From contig CAVRIA010000006.1 of assembly GCA_963721115.1 (NCBI GenBank), forward strand, positions 1,156,734 to 1,220,733: a stretch of 64,000 nt of DNA, given 5' to 3'. This document shows positions 1 through 8,738 of this stretch, one piece after another (position 1 is the first letter of the stretch; each line of letters starts with the position of its first letter). This DNA comes from CAVRIA01 sp963721115. Its GTDB lineage: Bacteria > Desulfobacterota > Binatia > HRBIN30 > CADEER01. The notes beneath the pieces were generated by a model. It saw only the letters and a list, made by a program, of their open reading frames with translations. It was not told where the DNA came from and ran no database searches. A program made the position numbers and the translations under genes.

Positions 1-2
1 TC

Positions 3-29
3 GCACGCCTGCGCGAGTTCGGTCTATGA
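3..29 (+). CDS. 3' end of an upstream gene (partial)
   Basis: Reading frame 3 gives A-R-L-R-E-F-G-L followed by TGA at 27-29, whose last bases form an ATGA overlap with the ATG at 26 of der. Such overlaps usually mark two translationally coupled genes, so I take this as the tail of a same-strand neighbour lying outside the window. Eight residues are too few to name it. Confidence 0.3.
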   Translation, partial: ARLREFGL

Positions 30-1483
30 AGGCCGCACGGTCGGGCGGCGCGCGCGGGCCGGCGCGCGCCGCCGGACGCGACACCCCTCTGCCGCGCGCC
101 GAGGAGATGGAGCACCTGCCCGTGGTGGCGCTGGTCGGGCGGCCCAACACCGGCAAGTCGACCCTGTTCAACCGCCTCACCCGCTCGCGGCGCGCCCTGG
201 TGGCGCCGACCCCCGGTGTGACGCGCGACCGGAACATTGCGGTCGCCGACCACGGCGGCCGCCGCTTCCTCCTCTTCGACACCGGGGGCTTCGAGGCCGA
301 CGAGCGCGAGGAGCTGGGCAAGGCGGTGCGCCTCCAGGCGCTGGTGGCGGCGCAGGAGGCGGACGTGGTGGTCCTGGTCGTCGACGGCCGCGCCGGCCTC
401 AACCCGCTCGATACCGCCCTTGCCCACGAGCTCCGCCCGTTGCCCAAGCCCGTGTTCGTCGCCGTCAACAAGATGGACACGCCGAAGCAGGCGCACGAGG
501 CGAGCGACTTCTACGCGCTGGGCATCGACGCGCTGCACCGGATCTCGGCGGAGCACGGCGTCGACGTCGACGAGCTCATGGACGCCGTCGTGCGGCACCT
601 CCCGGAGCCGGAGCCGGTGCCGACGCCGGAGGCGGAGGGCGTCGAGGGGCAGGCACCCACCGCGGTGGCGATCATCGGGCGGCCGAACGTCGGCAAGTCG
701 TCCCTGCTCAACCGCCTGGTCGGCTACGAGCGCTCGATCGTGACGGCCGTTCCGGGTACCACGCGCGACGCGATCGACACGCCGTTGACCCGCGACGGCC
801 GCGCCTACCTCCTCGTCGACACCGCCGGGGTGCGGCGTCGCCCCAAGGTGCAGGCCCACCTGGAGCGCGCCAGCGTGGTCCGCGCGCTGCGCGCCCTGGA
901 GCGCGCCGAGGTGGGGCTGTTGGTGATCGATGCCGTCGAGGGCATGACCGAGCAGGACGCCCGCATCGCGGGCTACGCATGGGAGCGCGGTCGCGCTCTG
1001 CTGCTCGCGGTCAACAAGTGGGACGCGGTGCCGGCGGAGCGGCGCGACCGGACCGCGGTGGCGAGAGACATCGACCGCCGCTATCCGAGCCTGGCGGTGG
1101 TGCCGAAGCTGTTCCTGTCGGCGCTCACCGGGGGCGGCGCTCACCGCGTGTGGGGAGCGATCGACGCGGTGGTGTCCTGCCACCGCGCGCAGCTGCCGAC
1201 CGGGCAGCTCAACCGGGTCGTCGGCCGCGCCGTCGAGCAGCAGCAGCCGCCCATGGTGAAGGGAAAGCGGGCGCGCTTCCTGTACGCCACCCAGACGGCG
1301 ACGGCGCCGGTCACGGTCACCATCTTCACCGGCGCACCCGACCGCGTGACCGCGGCGTACGAGCGCTACCTGACGAACCAGATCCGCGCCGCGTTCGAGC
1401 TGCAGGGCACGCCCCTGCGGCTGCGCTTCCGGGCCCGCGAGCGCCGCGACGCCCCGAGCCCCGGGCGCCGCACGCGGCGATAG
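26..1483 (+). CDS. der: Ribosome biogenesis GTPase Der (EngA)
   Basis: Der is the tandem-domain GTPase needed for maturation of the 50S subunit in the cytoplasm. Two complete G domains are readable: P-loop GRPNTGKS at residues 38-45 with the switch DTGGF, and P-loop GRPNVGKS from residue 218 with DTAGV; each has an NK-D base-recognition motif (NKMD, NKWD). A KH-like C-terminal domain (GELNR-like GQLNRVV, then ATQ and a basic tail) completes the family layout. The ATG at 26 overlaps the upstream stop as ATGA, which favours coupling; the ATG at 107 (residue 28, MEHLPVV) gives the N-terminus more typical of the family, so the first 27 residues are doubtful. Length 485 or 458 aa, both within family range. 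Confidence 0.95.
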   Translation: MKAARSGGARGPARAAGRDTPLPRAEEMEHLPVVALVGRPNTGKSTLFNRLTRSRRALVAPTPGVTRDRNIAVADHGGRRFLLFDTGGFEADEREELGKAVRLQALVAAQEADVVVLVVDGRAGLNPLDTALAHELRPLPKPVFVAVNKMDTPKQAHEASDFYALGIDALHRISAEHGVDVDELMDAVVRHLPEPEPVPTPEAEGVEGQAPTAVAIIGRPNVGKSSLLNRLVGYERSIVTAVPGTTRDAIDTPLTRDGRAYLLVDTAGVRRRPKVQAHLERASVVRALRALERAEVGLLVIDAVEGMTEQDARIAGYAWERGRALLLAVNKWDAVPAERRDRTAVARDIDRRYPSLAVVPKLFLSALTGGGAHRVWGAIDAVVSCHRAQLPTGQLNRVVGRAVEQQQPPMVKGKRARFLYATQTATAPVTVTIFTGAPDRVTAAYERYLTNQIRAAFELQGTPLRLRFRARERRDAPSPGRRTRR

Positions 1484-1536
1484 CCTTACTCCTGATCGGC
1501 AGAAGTACGGCCACGTATCTTCATGAGCCTCCTCTC

Positions 1537-1705
1537 CCGAAGTCTGTCGCTTTTTCTCGAGGGTCGAGATTCCCCCCTTTGGAAAAGGGGGGCCAGGGGG
1601 GATTTTGAGATGGGTTCATTCGAACAAATCCCCCTCGGTCCCCCTTTTCCAAAGGGGGAAGTCGGAGTCGGTCGTCTCTCAACGAGAAAATCGACAGCCT
1701 CATCC
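1537..1705 (-). repeat. MITE-like element, copy 1 (inverted relative to copy 2)
   Basis: The reverse complement of this segment matches 24648-24816 almost base for base: both contain CCCCCTTT-GAAAAGGGGG arms, a central GGGGGATTTGT-CGAA block and ends of the form GGATGAG-C-GTCGATTTTCTC. The right end here (1684-1705) is a good copy of the terminal inverted repeat; the left end (about 1541-1558) is degenerate. No ORF of its own, so it would need a transposase in trans. Confidence 0.75.
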
Positions 1706-1827
1706 GGCGGGGACAAAGGTGGGCTTCGCCGAACCGTTTCATCCCCCCTCATCCTGACCTTCTCCCATCCGGAGAAGGAACCCTTGCCTCGATACGTTGC
1801 CAAATTTGTGAAGCGAAGCGCTTAGAG

Positions 1828-1867
1828 CCGGGCCTGGCGGCGGGACACGTCCCGCCACCAGGCCCGG
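1828..1867 (-). terminator. Hairpin terminator of the encapsulin operon
   Basis: An 18-bp stem with a single mismatch (arms 1828-1845 and 1850-1867, loop CACG) starts 8 bp after the encapsulin stop codon on the minus strand. No clear U tract is present, so it may act as a bidirectional or factor-assisted terminator between the converging der and encapsulin genes. Confidence 0.7.
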
Positions 1868-1874
1868 AGTGTGT

Positions 1875-2765
1875 TCAGCGCAGCGAGCGCACCTTGCGCC
1901 GCTGCCGGCTGGCCGGCTGCGTCGGGCGCGACGACGAGGTCTCGCTGTTCGCTCTGGCGCGGTCGTAGACGAGCGCCACGGCGGCCTCGGAGGTGAGGAC
2001 GCGAAACGCCAGGCTCTCGATCAGGTAGAGCCGTACTCCGGCGCTGTTGTGGCTGTGGTAGCCGACGGAGACGTCCTGGCCGACGGTGAGCTCGAAGTCG
2101 CCGCCGCGCAGGCTGAGGACCACCGCGCCGTCGACGGCCGGAGCCCAGACCACCGGCCCGTCGATGACGCGCTTCACCAGCTCGAGGACCGGATAGCCAC
2201 CGCGCTCGGTCGCCTGCATCAGGCCCGTATAGCAGCGCGGCCCCAGGGCGATGGCATAGGGGCCGCCGACGCCCGCCCCGCGCAGCAGGCGGGTCGCCTC
2301 GGCGACCGTCCCCGGATACGCCTCGTAGCTCTCCGAGATGGCCAGCGCGGCGTGGTTCGAGCACTCGGCGATGCCGCGCATCGATCCCATTCCGTAGCCG
2401 TGGAAGACGATGCCGTCTTCCGCGTGCGCGATGCGCGATGCCGCCTGGAGGAGCGGATCGAGGTCCGGGTCGGCGGCGCCGCGGTCGATGGCGTCGAGCT
2501 CGGCGCGCGAGAGCTCGAAGTCGGTGCTCAGCTCGATCAGCGGGAGCACCTCGCGGCGGGCCGCCGAGACGTCTTCGACCGGACCGCGCTGCAGGGCCTC
2601 CAAGCGTCCGAGGTTGACGCTGGCGGCGTCCAGCCCGAGGGGGCCCTTGAAGTCGACCAGCTTGCGGGCGGCGAGCTTGAGCTTGAGGATCCGCTTCGCC
2701 TGCTCCTCGATTTCCTTCCAACCGGCGGCCGAGATCGGCGCCAGGTCGTGTCGCAGAATGCCCAT
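1875..2765 (-). CDS. Type 1 encapsulin shell protein
   Basis: Family 1 encapsulins (linocin M18 family, HK97 phage-capsid fold) self-assemble into protein nanocompartments. The N-terminus (GILRHDLAPIS, AARKLVDF, GPLG) and the central GIVFHGYG / ISESYEAYPG / GPRCYTGLMQ segments are diagnostic. Start: an AAGGAG ribosome-binding site at 2771-2776 lies 5 nt before the ATG at 2765; an in-frame GTG at 2771 would give two more residues but overlaps that site. The upstream cargo gene ends at 2768, so the pair is tightly coupled. The protein is 296 aa; the last roughly 25 residues are Ser/Arg/Gln-rich and extend beyond the usual end of about 265 residues, by altered reading frame or genuine extension. 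Confidence 0.95.
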   Translation of the reverse strand: MGILRHDLAPISAAGWKEIEEQAKRILKLKLAARKLVDFKGPLGLDAASVNLGRLEALQRGPVEDVSAARREVLPLIELSTDFELSRAELDAIDRGAADPDLDPLLQAASRIAHAEDGIVFHGYGMGSMRGIAECSNHAALAISESYEAYPGTVAEATRLLRGAGVGGPYAIALGPRCYTGLMQATERGGYPVLELVKRVIDGPVVWAPAVDGAVVLSLRGGDFELTVGQDVSVGYHSHNSAGVRLYLIESLAFRVLTSEAAVALVYDRARANSETSSSRPTQPASRQRRKVRSLR

Positions 2766-2767
2766 GA

Positions 2768-3136
2768 TCACTCCTTGCCTCGCAGGCTGCCGAGGCCGAG
2801 GGAGCCGTCACCAGGGCCCTCCGTTTCCCCGCCGGCGGCGGCGCCTTCCTCGACCACGATCGAGCCGCTGGAGAACAGCCGGTTCTTGAGCTCCTGGCTG
2901 AACTTCGGATCGCGCCGGCGCAACCACTCGAGAAGCATGGTGAAGTGCTCCTTCTCCTCGTCGCGGTTGTGGGCGAGGATCTCCTTTAGTTCCTCGTCGC
3001 TCGCCGCGTCGACGCGCTGATCGTACCAGTCGACCGCCTCGAGCTCCTCCATCATCGAGGTCAGCGCCCGATGGTTGTCGGTGGTCTCGGAGCGCAGCTT
3101 CTCTTCCGCTTCGTGCAGGCCTACGGAGTTTGCCAT
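2768..3136 (-). CDS. Encapsulated ferritin-like protein (EncFtn), encapsulin cargo
   Basis: EncFtn is a short ferroxidase that forms its di-iron site at a dimer interface and delivers oxidised iron into the encapsulin lumen. The expected ligand pattern is present: E31, W37-Y38 and an E61-x-x-H64 motif, each one position earlier than in the Rhodospirillum rubrum protein. The C-terminus ends in a flexible Gly/Glu linker and GSLGLGSLRGKE, which matches the LG-GSL-G cargo-loading peptide of encapsulin clients. 122 aa, family-typical. Start chosen at ATG 3136 because GAAGAGGAG precedes it by about 9 nt. It is the first gene of the encapsulin operon. Confidence 0.93.
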   Translation of the reverse strand: MANSVGLHEAEEKLRSETTDNHRALTSMMEELEAVDWYDQRVDAASDEELKEILAHNRDEEKEHFTMLLEWLRRRDPKFSQELKNRLFSSGSIVVEEGAAAGGETEGPGDGSLGLGSLRGKE

Positions 3137-3275
3137 TGTCCGTGTCTCCTCTTCCGGTTCAGGTTGCAGAGAGCCCTGTCGGCGGCGGCGGGTTCTTCTT
3201 CCACGCGGAGGGCCGCCGCCTCGCACCACCACCGCATACTACCGCGCGCTCCCTGTCTCGCAAAGGCTCGTTGGG

Positions 3276-4439
3276 TCAGAGACGCTCGATGATCGTGCCG
3301 GTGCCGAGCCCGCCGCCGCAGCACATGGCGATGAGGCCGTAGCGGCGTCCCGTCCGCTCCAGCTCGTGCAGCGCGGTGGTGATCAGCCGCGCTCCGGTGC
3401 AGCCGGTGGGATGGCCGAGGGCGATGGCGCCGCCGTTCGGATTGACCCGTTCGGGATTGGGCTCGAGCTCCTTCATCCAGGCGAGGACGACGGAGGCAAA
3501 GGCCTCGTTGACCTCGAAGACGTCGATGTCGTCGATGCGCAGGCCGCTCTCCTTCAGCACCTTGCGCGTGCTCGGGATCGGCCCTTTCAGCATGGTCACC
3601 GGGTCGACGCCGACCAGGGTCGTGGTGACGATGCGGGCGCGCGGCTTCAGGCCGAGGGCCTTGGCGCGCTCCGGCGACGCCAGCAGGACCGCGGAGGCGC
3701 CGTCGGAGACCTGCGAGGAGGTACCGGCCGTGTGGATGCCGTCGGCCTCGACCGCTTTCAGGCTGGCCAGCTTCTCGAGCGACGTCTCGCGCAGGCCCTC
3801 GTCGCGCCGCACCACGTGCACCGCCACGGTGGGCTCGCCGTTCTCGTCGAGAGTCGGCGCCTCGACGGGCACGACCTCGCGCTCGAAGCGCCCCTCCTTC
3901 CACGCCTGCTGCGCCAGCGCCTGACTGCGCAGCCCGAAGCGGTCGGTATCCTCGCGCGTGATGCCGTACTCCCTGGCGATCATCTCGGCGCCCTGGAACT
4001 GCGACGCGTAGGCGTAGTGGGCGCGGTAGCTCTTGGGCAGCGGCGAGCCGCCCTTCACGTTGGAGCCGAGGGGCACGCGGGTCATCATTTCGACCCCGCA
4101 GGCGAGCACCAGGTCCTCGATGCCGGCGCCGATCAGCCCGGCGCCGAGCGTGGTCGCCTGCTGGCTCGATCCGCACTGGCTGTCGATGCTGGTGGCGGGC
4201 ACCTGCATCGGAAACCCCTGCGCCAGCCAGGCCGTGCGGGCGATGTTGAAGGCCTGCTCCCCGACCTGGGAGACGCAGCCCCCGATCACCTGGCCGACCG
4301 CGCCCGGGTCGACGCCCGCGCGCTCGACGGCCGCTCGTTGCACGGCGCCGAGCAGATCGGCCGGGTGCAACCCCGCCAGTCCGCCCTTGCGGCGGCCGAT
4401 CGGGCTGCGCACCGCTTCGACGATCAGAACTTCTTTCAT
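3276..4439 (-). CDS. Thiolase family protein (acetyl-CoA acyltransferase)
   Basis: Thiolases cleave 3-ketoacyl-CoA with CoA, or condense two acyl-CoAs. All catalytic elements are present in 387 aa: nucleophile Cys89 in DSQCGSSQQA, the NEAFASV motif, His343 in GHPTGCTGAR and Cys373 in the CCGGGLGTG loop. The N-terminus (EVLIVEAVRSPIG) fixes the ATG at 4439. It is a degradative-type acyl-CoA thiolase by sequence, but chain length and pathway (fatty acid, sterol or aromatic side chain) cannot be decided; no beta-oxidation partners are adjacent. It is followed, after 140 bp, by the EncFtn-encapsulin pair in the same direction. Confidence 0.93.
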   Translation of the reverse strand: MKEVLIVEAVRSPIGRRKGGLAGLHPADLLGAVQRAAVERAGVDPGAVGQVIGGCVSQVGEQAFNIARTAWLAQGFPMQVPATSIDSQCGSSQQATTLGAGLIGAGIEDLVLACGVEMMTRVPLGSNVKGGSPLPKSYRAHYAYASQFQGAEMIAREYGITREDTDRFGLRSQALAQQAWKEGRFEREVVPVEAPTLDENGEPTVAVHVVRRDEGLRETSLEKLASLKAVEADGIHTAGTSSQVSDGASAVLLASPERAKALGLKPRARIVTTTLVGVDPVTMLKGPIPSTRKVLKESGLRIDDIDVFEVNEAFASVVLAWMKELEPNPERVNPNGGAIALGHPTGCTGARLITTALHELERTGRRYGLIAMCCGGGLGTGTIIERL

Positions 4440-4547
4440 TGCTCTCCACGCCCTTTCTTTTTCTGCTAATGTGATGGTCCCAGCTTGTCAAAATCGGCTG
4501 CCGAGGAAAAGGCGCCCCGCGCAGATCTCCTCTTCCGGCGAACCGGC

Positions 4548-5405
4548 ATGTCCCAGCTCACCTTCGCGTCGTACAACATTCACCGCTGCATCGGTCTCGA
4601 CGGTCGCCATGACCCGGACCGGATCGCGGACGTACTGCGCGAGCTGGAGGCCGACGTGATCGCCCTGCAGGAGGTCGACGCCCGCTACCACGTCGACGAC
4701 GGCGTCGATCAGATCGCCCATCTGGCACAGGCGACCGGCTACCAGGCGGTGCCTGGGCCGGTGTTGAAGAACCACCGCGGCAGCTACGGCAACGGCCTGT
4801 TGATCCGCCATCCGCTCGTGCGGGTGCGCCGGGTCGACCTCAGCGTGCCGGGGCGCGAGCGGCGCGGCGCGCTGGACGCCGATCTGGAGATCGACGGCAC
4901 GCGGGTCCGCGTCGTCGCCGCCCACCTCGGCCTGCGCCCGCGCGAGCGGCAGGTCCAGGTGAGCCGCCTGCTCGACGCGCTGCGCGGCCACGACGGCGGC
5001 CCGCTGGTCCTGCTCGGCGACTTCAACGAGTGGCTGACGGTATCGCCGGTGCTGAACCGCCTGCACCGCCGTTTCGGCCGCTCGCCGGGCGTGCGCAGCT
5101 TTCCGTCGCGCTTCCCCGTGTTCGCCCTCGACCGCGTCTGGGTGCAACCGCGCGCCGCGCTCCTGCAGGTGGAGGTGCACGCCAGCCCGCGCGCCCGCGT
5201 CGCCTCCGATCACCTGCCGGTGCGCGCCCGGATCGACGGCCTGGGCGGCAGCCGCGCCGCCGTTGCAGCGGCCGGATGGGGCGTGAGCTCGGCTGCCAGA
5301 AAGGGGGGCCGGTCGGTATTTTGTGTTGACGCCGACACCTATAGCGTGCGATTAAAGCGGAGCTTGAAGGGGAGGCGGAGATGGACACCACCGCTCGCAG
5401 AATGA
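4548..5405 (+). CDS. Endonuclease/exonuclease/phosphatase (EEP) family protein
   Basis: EEP fold enzymes hydrolyse phosphodiester bonds in nucleic acids, sphingolipids or phosphoinositides using a divalent metal. Motifs in order: FASYNIHRC (Asn), ALQEVD (metal Glu), GNGLLIR, AAHLGLRPRER (His), LLGDFNEW (Asp/Asn) and SDHLPV (catalytic Asp-His). The domain is complete by about residue 225; the remaining roughly 60 residues are low-complexity and overlap the start of the next gene by 25 bp, so the true end may lie earlier, perhaps after a base error. The ATG at 4548 is preferred to a TTG at 4485 because family homology begins there. Substrate unknown; small EEP proteins of this kind often accompany cardiolipin synthases, and one is encoded at 7.5 kb. 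Confidence 0.85.
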   Translation: MSQLTFASYNIHRCIGLDGRHDPDRIADVLRELEADVIALQEVDARYHVDDGVDQIAHLAQATGYQAVPGPVLKNHRGSYGNGLLIRHPLVRVRRVDLSVPGRERRGALDADLEIDGTRVRVVAAHLGLRPRERQVQVSRLLDALRGHDGGPLVLLGDFNEWLTVSPVLNRLHRRFGRSPGVRSFPSRFPVFALDRVWVQPRAALLQVEVHASPRARVASDHLPVRARIDGLGGSRAAVAAAGWGVSSAARKGGRSVFCVDADTYSVRLKRSLKGRRRWTPPLAE

Positions 5406-7133
5406 ACGGTTTGGGGAAGGTTGCGACGGCAGCCTCTTTCTCGCCTCGGTCCTTCCCGCCGCGGCTGCTGGCGACCCCGCCGTTCGGCAACGAGTTTCAG
5501 GTCAACACCTTCACGACCGAAGAGCAGGGATGTCCGGACGTGGCGACACTCGCCGGGGGCGGCTTCGTCGTCGTCTGGGAGAGCGAGGACCACAATAGTC
5601 CTCCGTCGTCTCAGGACGGCGACCAGGACGGCGTCTTCGCCCAGCGCTTCGACGGGACGGGCATGTTTCTGGGCACGGAGTTCCAGGCCAATACGTACAC
5701 GTCCAACGAACAATCCGAGCCCGCGGTGGCTGCGCTGGCTGGCGGGGGGTTCGTCACGGTCTGGAACAGCCGCAACCAGGACGGATCCTACCTGGGAGCG
5801 TTCGGCCAGCGCTTCGATGCGAGCGGCGGCTTCGTGGGAACGGAGTTCCAGGTCAACACGTACACCAGCGAGAGTCAGGAGTATCCGATCGCCGCCGGAT
5901 TCTCCGACGGCGGCTTCGTGGTGACGTGGTACAGCTACAGACAGGACGGCAGCGGAAACGGAATCTTCGCCCAGCGCTTCCAGAGCGGCGGCGGCTTCGC
6001 CGGCACCGAGTTCCAGGTCAACACGTTCACGACTGGCCGATCAGGAGATCCCCTCCGTCGCCGTGCTCGGAAACGACGACTTCGTCGTGGTCTGGGAAGA
6101 GGAGTACGGCAACAACATCGACGGGCAGAGATTCGACAGCGGCGGCGGGGCGATCGGAACCGAGTTCATCGTCAGCGCCTATACGTCGGACGAGCCCGAT
6201 CCCCCGACGTCGCCGCGCTGGACGGCGGCGGCTTCGTGGTGAGCTGGGAGCAACGCGCCGGCACCCTCTACGAGGCAGTCTTCGGCCGGCGCTATGCGAG
6301 CGACGGCTCGCCGATCGGCGGCCCCTTCCAGGTCAGCACCTATGACACCGCCTATCAGAACCAGTCGTCGGTGGCAGGAGTCGCCGGCGGCGGCTTCGTC
6401 GTCGCCTGGCGGAGCACCTACAACGTGACTCAGGACGGAGATTACGACGGCGTGTTCGCCCGCGAGTTCGACAGCCTCGGCAACCCGGTTGGTACGACGG
6501 CATTCCAGGTCAACACCTACACCAGCTCCTACCAGTACGCCGCGGCGGTGAGCGGCCTGGGGGCGGGATTCGTCGTGACCTGGCAGAGCCGGGGCCAGGA
6601 CGGCAGCAAGAGCGAGCCGGGGGTGTTCGCCCAGGTCTACGGGGTCGCTGCCGGAACGACGGCGACGCGCGACGCCGACCGGCACGCCGACCGAGACGCC
6701 CACGGCGACGCAGACGGAGACGCCCACGCCGGGGTCTCCGATGATCACCAGCGGCACCGAGGACGGCTCTTCGACGGTCGGCGGAACGGGCCCGCCGAAT
6801 CTCGGCCCGACCTGTCTGCGCGTCTACGAGGTGGGTCCCAACCGCGTGCCCGACGGCGGCATGCCGGACGACGAGTTCCTCGGCCAGGGCGGGACGGACG
6901 CGAGCGGAAACTTCTCGATCATGCTGAACCGGCCGCTGAAGACCGGCGACGTCATCTTCGCCATCGACGTCTGCGATCCGTATACCCCGGAGGATCCGTT
7001 CGTCGGCCCGGTTCAACTGGTGACCGGCGTGGCGCCGGCCCCGGCGCTCTCGCCGGGTGCCTTTGCGGTCGCCCTGATGATGCTGGGACTGATCGCCTTC
7101 GCCGCCCTGGCGCGCCGGCGCGGCCAGCTCTGA
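5381..7133 (+). CDS. Exported repeat protein with C-terminal membrane/sorting tail (frameshifted as read)
   Basis: The product consists of about seven repeats of 60-70 residues, each opening with an FQVNT-T or related strand and containing GGGFVV-W and GVFAQRFD-type motifs with GTE at the end; this is a beta-strand-rich extracellular architecture. It is followed by a Thr/Pro linker (TPTETPTATQTETPTPG) and a 130-residue C-terminal domain ending APALSPGAFAVALM, a hydrophobic helix and RRR, which looks like a PEP-CTERM/IPTL-type sorting signal. Frame changes occur near 6040 and 6200 (compensating, so repeats 4-5 sit in another frame) and near 6655. A GGGGAGG ribosome-binding site precedes the ATG; upstream TTGACG (about 5327) and GATTAA could be a promoter. 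A cell-surface or adhesion role is plausible but not shown. Confidence 0.75.
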
Positions 7134-7141
7134 TTCCTCGA

Positions 7142-7179
7142 GCGGAGAGACCCGGACCGCGGCGTCCGGGCCTCTCCGC
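7142..7179 (+). terminator. Hairpin after the repeat-protein gene
   Basis: GCGGAGAG-CCCGGAC pairs with GTCCGGG-CTCTCCGC around a short CGCGGC loop, directly after the stop at 7133. Stem of about 16 bp; no U tract. Confidence 0.6.
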
Positions 7180-7272
7180 CTCGCGCGACGGTCGCGTCTT
7201 CGCCTTCCGAGCGACAAACGTTCAAATTCTCGTTGCGGTGCGAAGGTCTCGAGCAGCCTGATCCAGTCGGAA

Positions 7273-7360
7273 TCGGGGTCGGAATCGAGGGCGCCATGAC
7301 TCGGTCCGGACGCGTTGCGTCGGAAATCGATTCCGATACCGATAGCGATTCCGACCCCGA
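7273..7360. repeat. 15-bp inverted repeat pair
   Basis: TCGGGGTCGGAATCG at 7273-7287 is repeated as its exact reverse complement at 7346-7360, 58 bp apart, with further TTCCGATACCGAT sequence between. Function unknown; it may be a small mobile or structural repeat. Confidence 0.55.
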
Positions 7361-7517
7361 GACGTGTGCCGTTGAAACATAGTTTGGTTGCGGGCGCCAG
7401 CCCGCGATAGGGACTCAGGCTCGGGCAAAGGATGGTGCGCGGTCTTCTGGATCGATCCTCAGCCTCAGCCCGAGCCCCAGCCTTTGCCTACGAGCCCGGG
7501 CGCAGCCCGGGTGAGTT

Positions 7518-8738
7518 TCAGATGAACAGCAGCAGGAGCGCCGCCAGGCGGTCGACGAGGCGCTCGAACGGACCGCGCGCCTCGAGCGCGGTGGTGTCGA
7601 CGCGCGTCGCGTGCTGCAGGTCCTGCTCGAACATGTCCGACAGCTCGCCGGGAATCGGACCGCCCTCGATCACCAGGTTGACCTCGTAGCTGTGCTCGAA
7701 GCTCTGCCGGTCGAGGTTCGAGGTGCCGACGACCGCCCAACCGTCGTCGAACACCGTCGCCTTCGCGTGCAGCATCGACTGGGTGTACTCGTAGATGAGG
7801 ACTCCGGACTCGATGAGCCGCGGCAGCAGGGCGCGGGCGGCGCGCCGCAGAATCGGATGGTCCGTCCGTCCGGCCAGCATCAGGGTGACCTTGACGCCGC
7901 GCTCCGCGGCGTGGCCCATGGCGCCGAGCACCTTGCGGTCCGGCGCGAAGTAGGGGCTGGTCAAAGACGCCTCCGAGGTCGCGCTCGCCAGCCCGGCGAC
8001 GAGCAGGTCGCGCACGACGCGGCGCCGGTAGGCAGGGCCGTCCGGAACGACGGCGCAGCGCTCGCCCCCGGGCTGCTCGGCGGAAGGCTCCAGCATCTGC
8101 CCCCAGGGCAGGTCGGGCGCGTCGGCGCGAAACCAGCTCTCCAGGAAGATGCCCTCGAGATCGCGCACCGCCGGGCCGACCACCTGTACGTGCGTGTCGC
8201 GCCAGGAGCGCGCGTCGTCCGCCGGGCCGGCGTTGTACTCGTCGCCGATGTTGAGGCCGCCGGTGAACCCAATGCGCCCGTCGACGACGAGGATCTTGCG
8301 ATGATCGCGCCGCCGCGGCAGCCAGTGCGGGTAGAAGCGGCGCAGCGGGTTGAACGCCACCACGTCGGCGCCGGCGGCGCGCAGCCCGTCGAAGGCGCGC
8401 AGGTCGAGACCGATCGAGCCCACGGCGTCGTAGAGGACGCGCACGTCGACGCCGGCCCGCGCCCGCGACTCGAGCGCGTCGATGAAGGCGCGGCCGGTCG
8501 TGTCGGTGCGGAAGATGTAGCTCTCCAAGTGGACGCGCCGGCGGGCGGAGCGAATCGCCTCCAGCATCGCGGCCAGACCGGCATCGCCGCTGGCGAACAG
8601 GCGCAGCCGGTTGCCGTTGGTGAAGCGCAGGCGCTGCGTGCGCAGGAAGCGCCGCAGGGGCCGCGGCCGCCGCACCAGACCGTGGCGCCGCAGCACGGCG
8701 CGCATCCGATCGGGCGGCGTCTTTTCGGGCTCCGACAC
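7518..8738 (-). CDS. Phospholipase D / cardiolipin synthase family protein
   Basis: Proteins with two HKD motifs transfer phosphatidyl groups; the closest role here is cardiolipin synthase, condensing two phosphatidylglycerols at the inner membrane. Both motifs are intact: DHRKILVVDG with FTGGLN downstream in the first half, and LHAKATVFDD with GTSNLD in the second half of the 406-aa protein. There is no N-terminal transmembrane pair as in ClsA, so it resembles the soluble or peripheral ClsB type (basic N-terminus RRFLRTQRLRF). The C-terminus ends in a Leu-rich stretch that could associate with membrane. It stands alone, facing the repeat-protein gene. Confidence 0.92.
   Translation of the reverse strand: MSEPEKTPPDRMRAVLRRHGLVRRPRPLRRFLRTQRLRFTNGNRLRLFASGDAGLAAMLEAIRSARRRVHLESYIFRTDTTGRAFIDALESRARAGVDVRVLYDAVGSIGLDLRAFDGLRAAGADVVAFNPLRRFYPHWLPRRRDHRKILVVDGRIGFTGGLNIGDEYNAGPADDARSWRDTHVQVVGPAVRDLEGIFLESWFRADAPDLPWGQMLEPSAEQPGGERCAVVPDGPAYRRRVVRDLLVAGLASATSEASLTSPYFAPDRKVLGAMGHAAERGVKVTLMLAGRTDHPILRRAARALLPRLIESGVLIYEYTQSMLHAKATVFDDGWAVVGTSNLDRQSFEHSYEVNLVIEGGPIPGELSDMFEQDLQHATRVDTTALEARGPFERLVDRLAALLLLFI

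Larger units (their letters stand above)
1484..1874. other. Intergenic region with a MITE-like repeat and a terminator
   Basis: No convincing gene. It holds a 169-bp inverted-repeat element (1537-1705), a stretch around 1741-1780 resembling other C-rich dispersed motifs, and a strong hairpin (1828-1867) just beyond the encapsulin stop. der and encapsulin converge here. Confidence 0.6.
7134..7517. other. Intergenic region between converging genes, with inverted repeats
   Basis: No gene seen. Contains a terminator hairpin at 7142-7179, a 15-bp perfect inverted repeat at 7273-7287 / 7346-7360 embedded in TCGGAATCG-type sequence, and Gly/Pro-like C-rich low-complexity sequence up to the phospholipase D stop. 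Confidence 0.5.
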
